A stretch of DNA of 64,000 nucleotides from Gnetum montanum (taxonomy: Eukaryota > Streptophyta > Gnetopsida > Gnetales > Gnetaceae), in assembly GCA_015680685.1 (NCBI GenBank), contig MNCI01019003.1, positions 1,280 to 65,279 of the forward strand, given 5' to 3'. The notes under the pieces are model-generated. The model was given only the letters and a program-made list of their open reading frames with translations. It ran no database searches and was not told where the DNA came from. Below are positions 56,500-64,000 of this stretch, piece after piece (position 1 is the stretch's first letter; every line of letters starts with the position of its first letter). The position numbers and the translations under genes are program-made.

Positions 56500-57410
56500 T
56501 GGTGGCCCTAGTCTAAGTGTTAGGAGTTTCCTCTTAGAACTCCACCTCCAAACCTTAGTTAATGTTGACATAGTTAACTAAGAGTAGCAACAAATTATCA
56601 TCATGGATCACAATTTTCCTACCTTTGTATGACAAGTGAATCTCCTAATGTATAGGAGATGAAACTGCCCAAAGCTTTACCAACCATGTTCTTCCTAGGA
56701 TCAGTTGAAACTAAGTGTCTCTTCGACTACTAAGAAGTTAGCAGATGTGGGAAATTTCTCTCTTGCTACAAAATCCAAGGAGATGAAACCTCACACTGCT
56801 ATTTGTGAGCCATTAGATGACTTGAGTGAATCAGGTAGTTGTCTCATGAATGTTCTTGGTTAAGCCTAGCTTGTCAACAACCAAAAATGATACCACATTA
56901 TTTACCACCCCATCTTCTACATGAACATGGTGAACTTTGTACCTACTAATACATATGATGACAAGGAGAGAAGCAAATAACACCTCTTTGTTTTGAGAGT
57001 TAATCTTCATCTCACTATCATGAAAGTTGAGCATTGGTTGATGCTTGTTTTCCCTAAGAGAAGTTTATTCAATGACAGAGTAGATTGATTCTTTGTTGGC
57101 TGGTATGTCCTTGCTCACAAGGATGGAGGTTAATACTTAAGCTAGTGCATCCCTATGTGCAAGAGATGTCATGACCAAGTCATACAAGTTTGGTGACATG
57201 TTCCTTTACTTAAGGGATCATTTGGCTTGTTTCATGGTTGTAAGAAAACTCTTTCCTCTGGCTTGTGATGTTTTGGCCTTAGTGGTTCTAAGCTCCTCCA
57301 TCCTTCCTAGAGTTTATGGTTTAGGTTTCGATGCATGTGCCTTGGGTTTCTTGTCCATTGAAACACCATCAATTTCAGGCTCCTACAGTTCAATAGTAGA
57401 TTTGTCTAAG
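56500..57410 (-). pseudogene. gag C-terminus and protease of E1
   Basis: Minus strand, collinear with E2: EPEIDGVSMDKKPKAHASKP, GRMEELRTTKAKTSQARGKS (about 57310-57250), NLYDLVMTSLAHRDALA (about 57180-57130), then the protease HVHVEDGVVNNVVSFLVVDK LGL split across 56940-56860 (active site reads EDG), QLILGRTWLVKLWAVSSPIH, and EIHLSYKGRKIVIHDDN (about 56640-56590). Several stops. Truncated at about 57410 by the LTR of E2, so most of gag is missing. Confidence 0.7.
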
Positions 57411-57499
57411 TGTCAAAAATTGGGCAAAATTTTTGTAAGTCTGGTGTTATGCTTTGCAACATAAATAGTGTAGCACACCTCAAGTCCTATTTTTTGCAA

Positions 57500-57925
57500 A
57501 ATTTTTCTAAGTTTGCCTGCTATGCTCTCTAGCATGGCTAGTGTAGCAAACACTTCCATGGCTAGTTTGCACAAATGTCAAACTAGAAGCAGTATAGGGT
57601 TGCTTGAGATGGGCCAAATAGTGTGGCAAATTTTCTATCTCCCAGACTATCAAGCTTTCTATGTTCTCTAGCATACCCAGCTTGACACATGTCCTAGTTG
57701 CCAGTTCACCCAAGTACTAGGCTAGAGTTTGTCAAAAGTGCTTAGGATGGATGAAATAGTTTGGAAAGTTTTCTATCTCTTAGGCTATCATGCTCTGCTA
57801 CATTACATAACGTAGCAAGCTTGACACAAGTTTCAAGGTCCAATTTTGGCTAAGTATTGGACAAGGATCTATCAAGCTAGCTTAACATGAAAGATGCATT
57901 TGGCACATGTTCTAACTTCCAAGGC
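57500..57925. repeat. ~139-bp tandem repeat in U3 of E2
   Basis: The anchor TTTTCTATCT occurs at 57631 and 57769, with a diverged TGTTCTAACT at about 57909. Flanking words (TGGATGAAATAG / TGGGCCAAATAG; CTATCATGCTCT / CTATCAAGCTTT) repeat with it. About three diverged units. Confidence 0.6.
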
Positions 57926-58373
57926 TATCTATCTTACTACACCCCAAAGCGTGATCAGCATGCCATGAAGAAACCTTGCAAATTTCATCAAAATTCATCA
58001 AAGTGTCCATGCTACACTTTTCTTAGCTATGTAGTGTAGCCAGTGTGACAGGTGTGGCAAGTCAAAAATTTGCAAAATTTCACCCCCAAAATTGTCTCTA
58101 TGCTTGACCCTACTTGGAAGAGGTAGAGGATGTAGTCCTAGAGCGTAACCTCCAAATTACATTGTTTTGACACTATTTGTAGGTACATGGTGGTCTGTCA
58201 TACTCTAGCACATGCAATCCAAGTAGTGTGATCATAGTTCGATAGTCTCTAGGGTTCCCATTCTTATCCTATAGAGTGTAGCACTTTGCAACAAAGAGCA
58301 TAACATGTCAGTGTGACCTGTCTATGCCCATGCCACATGCCATCCAATCCCCATTTCGAGCCAAACCTAGCCC

Positions 58374-58381
58374 TATAAATA
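58374..58381 (+). promoter_or_regulatory. TATA box of E2 LTR
   Basis: TATAAATA within CCCTATAAATACC, a strong plant TATA match, 670 bp before the LTR end. Confidence 0.65.
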
Positions 58382-59053
58382 CCATGAAATCTAGCATTTT
58401 AGGGGTTGGCAAATCATTTGAGCATTCCTAGCATCTTTGTTACTCTTGCACTTGAGTACCTGAGCTTCACACCTTGGCAAGCCCCATGATGCAATCTTTT
58501 CTTGCAACTCTAGTGCATGACAACAACCAACCTAGCAAGTTTAGCCTTCCCCGTAGCTACTAGCACCATGCCCTTGACATCCTAGAGACTGTGACTATAT
58601 GACTACACTTCCACTATGCTTGTTTGATGCCACATACCATTTTCACATCCTATTCAAGAAAAAAGTTACACCTCGGTTTTGGGGTGGTGCATTATTCTAC
58701 TCTCAATTCTTGTTCCATTTTCTTTCATAGCATTTGTTTTACATTTTTAGCATAACTCCTACATTTCTCTGATGTTAATATGCATTTACATGTCTAAATT
58801 GTTATTTTTTGGGTTGAGACTCTACACTACACTCTTGCTTGTTGTCTTGGCTCCCATGTGTTATCTTCATAAACTCCTTTTACAAATGGTTATTTTTACA
58901 CCATGTAAGTCCTTGTTTGATCAACTAGACCATTTGGGGCACCTCATTTCCATTTCCCTAGCATAGCTCTCACATGGATTTAGGGTTAGGCTATATGCTT
59001 GTGAACCTCTCAATGTTCTAGCCATCAATGTTTTCAAACATCATAGTTTTTTG

Positions 59054-59075
59054 GTGTTAGAAGGAGGGCCTCCCA
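59054..59075 (+). promoter_or_regulatory. Candidate primer-binding site of E2
   Basis: TGGTGTTAGAAGGAGGGCCT, ten bases after the presumed LTR end. From memory similar to Tat-type sites of the form TGGCGCTAGAAGGAGGGC; the tRNA is not assigned. Confidence 0.45.
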
Positions 59076-59280
59076 TTGCTTCTATGTTCAAGGGTATTCC
59101 AACATGCTTTTTGCACCCCTATCACTAGCGACAAGCTAGTGTAGACATGACACCCCTATGGCCTTTCCATGGTAGTAGCTGGATCATAGGCTAGCGTAGG
59201 AGTTTTCTATGTTTTGGTTGGTTTAGATTGGTCCCAGTTGATGGTTCCCCTAGAACCTTGTAGGATGGAAAGCCCAAATT

Positions 59281-62200
59281 GTGTCCATCACACTAAGCTC
59301 TAAGCATTTTGTAGAGCATAATAACCTTGTGAGTGTGATAGTCCCTCAAAGAATAATGAGCATAACATCAGAGATAGCCATTTTTTCAACATTCCCAGAC
59401 CTGGTCATTTTTGGCTTATTTTTTATAATTTTCATACTTAGCCATTTTATTTTAAAGTTTTCTACACTTAAATTTTTTTTGCAATCATCTTTGTTTCTCA
59501 TGTCTTTCCTACATAGCAATATGAACCCCGTTAATACCTTAGTTGTTGCCTTGACCATGAAGGTGGCTCATCCCATCCAACAGGTGGGAGACGTTAAGCA
59601 ACCCCCTAGTCCTATGCGAACACAATGATAGTTTCTTAGACTGCATTACCAAACACCTGAGCATAGGGTGATTAATGATGAACACTACAACTTCCTATGT
59701 TCAAAGCTTTATGTGGGCCTATCATTGGACCACCAAGAGATGGAGGTGAAGCATAGTTTCGAAATCATCCATCAAAATGGGAGGGAGTTCCTTTCCACAC
59801 CTAATGTGGTCATACCACTAACTGATAACTTCAAGTGGATCTTGGACCAACATGTTAGGGTGAGTGGGCCAAGAGAGATCAGGATGTAGCATCAAACTAT
59901 AATGAACCCCTGCAAGATGGGCAAGAGGAGTTTGAGTCTTGTTCTACTAGTGGCATCCCATTCTATGTCTTAGCCCAATAGCTTGCTCACATATTCATGT
60001 TGCACTAGTCATAGTCCTCTACCTTCTTTGAGGCAGCCATGATGCTTCCACATCCCAAATCTTCACTAATGGTAGCTAGCCACCAAGTCCTGCCTATGGA
60101 TAGGGTGTAGGACCTTCTACTTCCTATTCTTTTTTCATTTCTTTTTAGTCTATTTAGCCTTCTCAGCTAGCATCTGTGATAGCAATGCTACCATATGTGC
60201 ACATCATACCCATATCACGGCCATAGATAAGTCACATTCTCATTATCTTGGCCATCTTAGTCCCACCACCACCAATAGCCCCAACATCAATCATGTGGTG
60301 GGCCATGACTTTTGTACCCATTGTACAATTGTCGCATGTGCCACCATACATACAAAAACAAACTTAGGAAGTGTCACACATAGTGGCATATCCCATAATA
60401 GGGCTATGGGTTTCTCCAAAAGTACCATCAATGGCACAAACAATGCAACCTTCTACAACATCCCCAAGTTTAGACCAAGCATTCCAACACATACAAAATC
60501 TCACAAAGGAGGTTAGGTGGCTTAAGACAACTACTGCGAAAATGGTTCACATAATGGACTTCTACCAAGATGATCCCATCAGCCCTACCATCCCTCTACT
60601 AACACTACCTCTTGGGGTCCAACTCCTAAAATTTACAAAATACAATAGTGAGGGTGACCCAATGCTCACTTAATAACTTTCCATTCTGAGTGCCTATTAT
60701 TGCAAGCATGACCCATGCAATCATCTGTGTTTTCACCATGTCTCTATCTAGCAAAGCTCTTGACTAGTATTGCGCACTCCCTAGAGCTTCCATCTCAACT
60801 TTAGAGAAGCTTCTAAGCTAGTTCATAACCTACTTCAAGTACAACTTGAAGCCTGAGGCCATGCTAGACTAGCTAATGAATGTTAAACAAGAACCATTGG
60901 AACTAGTGCAAAAATTCATACAATGTTGAAGTGCCTCCCTTAATGAGATTCATGAGTTGATAGTTAAAATCCACCTACTAGCCATTTTCAAGGGCATAGT
61001 AAATGATTTCATCAAATTGAAGCTATACTATTTAGCCCCATGTTCTCTTAGCTAAGCTTTTGCTTAGCCAAAGAGCATACAAGATGCGGTAGAAGCCAGT
61101 AGGGACCTAGCTTACATGGCCTACAAAAATGCTCATACAAAGAAAGATAAAGAAAAGGGGAAGGCCATAACAACTATTGTAGCTATGGTCGATGAAGCCA
61201 AACCCAATAAAAAACTAGTGGCTAAGGCACCTAAGGCCTTAGACAACAACAACAAAGCATTGGGTTTTGGCAATGTGGAAAACAACCAACCCACATCATC
61301 AGTAGTCATGGGGCAAGCTCCCCTAAGGCCAAACTTTGAGTGCAAGGATCACTCAAAGCACACCCCTTTGCCAATCAAGCTATTAGAGCTTTTGGATCAA
61401 CTTCTTAGTGCTAGGTGCATTTAGCACAAACAAATGTTAGAAGATGCATGTAAACGCCATGAGAGATACTATGAGGTCCTCCAAAACCCTTCTATGACTA
61501 TGCCAAATGAGCCTCCAGTACCTAAGAACTTCATATTGGACTGATTCTACAACTACCATTAGCTACATGGCCATAACACGGATTACTACTTAGCATTGAG
61601 GGATGACAGTCAATGCATGATTGATCAAGGCAAGTTGGTCTTTGATGAAAGTAATCCTGTCCAGCCAAAGAACCAGTCCATGAAGGTCTATAAGGATCCA
61701 TTATATGTTGGTGGTGTTGGTTACATTATTAATGCTATTAACATTGAAGATGATGCAAAGCTAACACATGAACCATTTATGGTTTGTGTGCCCTCTAGTG
61801 ACACTGGGACCTCAACATCAGCTAGGCCACAGGTCCCCTTTGTCATCAAGGCACCACCTCTGGCACCCATGACATCCTTTGTGTTTAGGACCTTGTAGCA
61901 TGTTGTAGTAATGGTAGCCTAGACACCTTTTTTTGTTAGGGTGCTAAAACATGTAGATGATCCACCTGTTTAGGGTCTAGTTGTAGAAATTGCGTCATGA
62001 CCCACCTCTCCAAGAAGACGTGATGAGCACTTTCCTAACAAGATGATTAGGGAACACATGGAGCTAGCTCCCCCTAAGCCCACTCCCTTGTCATTTGTAC
62101 CTTTGGCCTCATCGTCTTATGTCACTAATGCCAAAATAGATAGTATACAAGTAAACACTGAGGCTTGAAGGGCCCTAACATAACCAAAGAATAAATATCC

Positions 62201-62520
62201 TCCTCAAGAAATCTATCTCCTAGGACATATGGAGGAGATGAAAACCACCAAACAAGCTGATGGTGGAAAAGATTTTCTAGATGCGTTGGAACAAGTCAAA
62301 CAAGTCCTAAAATATAAAAATATAACATTGAGCCTATATGATTTGATCATGACCTCCCCTACTCATTGTGAAGCCTTGGTTTGCATGCTACCATCTATTT
62401 CTGTTAAGGAAGATATGCTAGCAAATGAAAAGGCTATCCATGCCATAATGCTCCTAACTACAACCAAAGAGCCAAGGTCAACACCCTTGACCTTTCGTAA
62501 TGAAGCAATCAAAGTTGACC
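59281..62520 (+). pseudogene. gag: gag of E2
   Basis: Gag is readable from about 59640. 59668-59889 is open. Near 60450-60670: SPSLDQAFQHIQNLTKEVRW, LLTLPLGVQLLKFTKYNSEG. Core about 60800-61110 (LKYNLKPEAMLD-like, NVKQEPLELVQKF, SLNEIHELIVKIHLLAIFKG). Basic stretch 61116-61424. Zinc-binding motif FYNYH..HGHNTDYYLAL at 61550-61600. 62229-62534 is open with GHMEEMKTTKQADGGKDFLD and LSLYDLIMTSPTHCEALVCM. Stops (many TAG) and frameshifts throughout. The N-terminal ORF 59281-59628 may be leader sequence. Confidence 0.65.
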
Positions 62521-62549
62521 CTAAAAAAGGTTAGGTAACCACTACACCC

Positions 62550-63194
62550 ATGTTCATAATGATTCACATGCATCAATATATAATCTATAGGGTGCATGTG
62601 GATGACGGGGCAACAACCAATATTATCCCATTTTCTGTCATTAATAAGCTTGGCTTGGTGGATCAAATCAGGCCAACAACAATAACATGTTTGAAATCCT
62701 TTAATGGACCACATGTAGTTGTCAAGGGGACAATCATGATTGATTTCATGGTAGGGGAGCAATTCCCCACTAATGTTGAGTTCATCATGGTTGAAGAGAT
62801 GCTTGAATTCAACCTAATCCTAGGGAGGTCCTAGTTAGCCCAACTACAGGTCATCTCTTCATCCATTCACCAAGAGATCCACTTGCCTTACAAAGGAGGG
62901 GAGGTGGTGATCCTTGATGACAACATAGCTTCTCCGATCATCAACAACGTAGACACTAAATAAGGGTTGGAGGTAGATATTTTTGATGACACACCACTTG
63001 TTTGCAATGAAAGTAAATGTTGTTTAGTTGATGTTAAGCAACCAAGCAAGATGAGAAACCTTCATGAGGAAGCTCTATGGGTAGAATTACCCTTTTCTAT
63101 AGAAAACAATGGCCTAGGGGAGTACCGTCTAGTGCCTTCTAGGATTTACACACCACTTAACCTACATTGGGTTAGGAAGCATCTATGTGACTAG
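62550..63194 (+). pseudogene. Protease of E2 and downstream ORF
   Basis: RVHVDDGATTNIIPFSVINK (active site DDG in place of DSG, 62591-62650), SFNGPHVVVKGTIMIDFMVG, VEFIMVEEMLEFNLILGRS, then a TAG at 62832. Homology to E1 continues through EIHLPYKGGEVVILDDN to 62940. After another TAA, 62967-63194 is open and ends WVRKHLCD. That last ORF has no RT motif. All three E copies have a changed DSG triad (DDG, EDG, DYG). Confidence 0.65.
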
Positions 63195-63330
63195 GGGATG
63201 TCTCTAATTTTCTTGCCTCTCCAACTTGTTTTTTTGTCCCTTTGTCTGTACAATTACAATTTGCATTATTTTTTGCATCTTCTGTTAGTTACAATTTTGT
63301 CTAGCTTTTTTTACTAAAAACTAGGCTTGG
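63195..63330. other. Non-coding, pyrimidine-rich spacer
   Basis: Follows the gag-protease stop; no coding sequence. Confidence 0.4.
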
Positions 63331-63535
63331 AAAGGCCTTAAAATACCATGCAGCCAAAAAGGCCTTAAACTATTGCATGGCCCAAAAAAGCCTTAAACTA
63401 TCACACGACTTGCTAAGGCCTAAAATTGGCAACCAACTTCCTTTTGCGCAATGGCCCAAAATGGCCTTAAACTAGTGATGACCTGAAATGGGCTTAAACT
63501 AGTGATGGCTCTACCACCATGGCCTTAAACTAGCA
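63331..63535. repeat. 29-bp minisatellite, array in E2 (opposite orientation)
   Basis: CCTTAAAC-type cores at 63336, 63363, 63391, 63419, 63465, 63492 and 63523, mostly 27-31 bp apart, with a gap of 46. It is the reverse complement of the unit at 52022, as expected from E1 and E2 lying in opposite orientation. Confidence 0.8.
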
Positions 63536-63775
63536 TGGGGTCCACAAAGGGCATAATTACATCAACTAAATCATAGGTTAAAGTCATAATAATATCAACT
63601 AAATCATAAGTTAAAATGGAAAAATGAAAAGTAAATAACTATCATATCTTTCATTAAGTCATCAATAAAATACATAGTCAAAAATTACATCAACAACATG
63701 AAATATCTAAAAAGATACAAAATTACGTAATAGTAGGGCTACATATTAAGCATTTGAGTCTACATTGTGCAATGG
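63536..63775. other. AT-rich spacer with short repeat
   Basis: ATATCAACTAAATCATA recurs in similar form (63570 and 63595). No coding sequence seen. Confidence 0.4.
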
Positions 63776-63779
63776 GAAT

Positions 63780-64000
63780 CTAGGGCTCTTCTGCTTCGCC
63801 TTCATCTTCCATCGCTCCACTTGGTCCTGCACCCTCACTTGAAGCCTACATTAAACAAAAATGAAATAATAAACTAGTCAATAAATGAGATAACATGAAA
63901 AATTATCATAAAATAGACAATAATAAAGTAAGTTAAAACAACCTGAGATGGGCCCGCATCCATGTCTGGGGGCATCCTGTCGAGGCCAACCTCTAGATGT
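63780..64000 (-). CDS. 3' end of spliced gene, antisense in E2 (partial)
   Basis: Minus strand. An exon enters from the window edge (reading LEVGLDRMPPDMDAGPSQ) and ends at a good donor (CTCAG|GTTGTT) near 63942. The intron of about 95 bp ends TTTAATGTAG at about 63848. The last exon reads ASSEGAGPSGAMEDEGEAEEP and stops at TAG (63780-63782). Both exon frames are open and join in frame. Composition is GC-richer than the surroundings. The family cannot be named from this acidic tail. Its antisense position fits the extra antisense ORFs known from Tat-type elements or a captured gene. Confidence 0.5.

Larger units (their letters stand above)
39905..57410 (-). mobile_element. Element E1: Tat-like gag-protease element with cargo
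   Basis: Minus-strand element whose 3' LTR starts (plus-strand view) with TGTAGC at 39905 within D's 3' LTR. Order read leftwards: gag end and protease (57410-56500), minisatellite (56225-56131), host-gene mosaic (55900-53300), minisatellite (53115-52022), LTR (about 51350-50487 and 40638-39905, split by B). Cut at about 57410 by E2. No RT or integrase seen. The assignment of the LTR to E1 is inferred from orientation and from TATA-to-end spacing similar to E2's LTR. Confidence 0.5.
57410..59044 (+). repeat. 5' LTR of E2
   Basis: The left end is set where E1 gag homology stops; the exact first base is uncertain. U3 carries a ~139-bp tandem repeat and a TATA box at 58374. The right end is placed at ...CATCA before the PBS. 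Short ORFs inside are not credible. Confidence 0.5.
57410..64000 (+). mobile_element. Element E2: Tat-like gag-protease element with antisense gene
   Basis: Plus-strand element inserted in E1's gag. LTR about 57410-59044 with TATA box, PBS near 59054, gag-protease to about 63190, minisatellite 63336-63530, then a minus-strand spliced gene end at 63780-64000. The window ends before the 3' LTR. No RT or integrase follows protease within 800 bp, so it appears non-autonomous. The HGHNTDYYL zinc-binding motif and SLYDL segment are Tat-like. Confidence 0.6.

Noticed and set aside
57171-57464. 97-codon plus-strand ORF
   Set aside because: The minus strand here carries gag-protease homology to E2 in frame; the plus ORF is a shadow across the E1/E2 border.
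61133-61345. Hydrophobic minus-strand ORF
   Set aside because: Complement of the Lys/Ala-rich gag segment of E2.

Overview
This is a stretch of repeat-dense nuclear DNA from a large-genome plant. I infer a seed plant and perhaps a gymnosperm, because of the deep nesting, the heavily decayed LTR retrotransposons, fragments of plant genes that keep intron borders (U1-70K, a DUF1218-type membrane protein), and one N in the assembly. I see no intact host gene, no tRNA and no prokaryotic feature. Nearly everything is Ty3/gypsy retrotransposon sequence, most of it broken by stops and frameshifts.

Layout. 1-2900: 3' end of a gypsy element (L1) with an ORF after pol, a polypurine tract and an LTR. 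2960-8063: a minus-strand chromovirus-like remnant (gag-protease, then a 5' LTR and primer-binding site at 7539-8063). Between its gag and PBS lies a plus-strand, multi-exon, intron-bearing gene remnant (5129-7342). 8064-15070: older minus-strand debris (gag at 8064-8740, RT at 9600-9990, a Tat-type protease at 14646-15070) with AT-rich filler. 15159-17362: LTR, PBS and gag of another gypsy element (F). 17363-39904: a very large gypsy element (D) inserted in F. It has related sequence at both ends (LTRs), a long coding-like region inside its 5' LTR, then gag, protease, an extra RNase H, RT, RNase H, integrase and a post-integrase ORF.

Nested in D are element A (22392-29784, perfect TSD AGCAT), an Athila-like element with gag-protease but no RT or integrase, and a truncated LTR of the same family (C, 38829-39342). 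From 39905 a minus-strand, Tat-like, gag-protease element (E1) interrupts D's 3' LTR. E1's own LTR is interrupted by element B (40639-50486, TSD TACCC), a full-length Athila-like relative of A with gag, protease, RT, RNase H, integrase and env-position ORFs. E1 also carries two patches of a ~29-bp minisatellite, and between them lies a mosaic of host gene fragments. A second copy, E2, on the plus strand, starts near 57410 inside E1's gag and runs off the window. It repeats the same plan: gag-protease, minisatellite, then an antisense spliced gene end.

Insertion order from nesting: F before D; D before A, C and E1; E1 before B and E2. A looks like a non-autonomous deletion derivative of a B-type element. 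It shares B's PBS, PPT, LTR ends and pol terminus but has lost the segment between protease and the pol C-terminus. The points that look least ordinary are the coding-like region in D's LTR, D's extra RNase H upstream of RT, the sense ORF after integrase shared by D and L1, the minisatellite-flanked gene cargo of the E family, and phased palindromic arrays in two unrelated LTR promoters.
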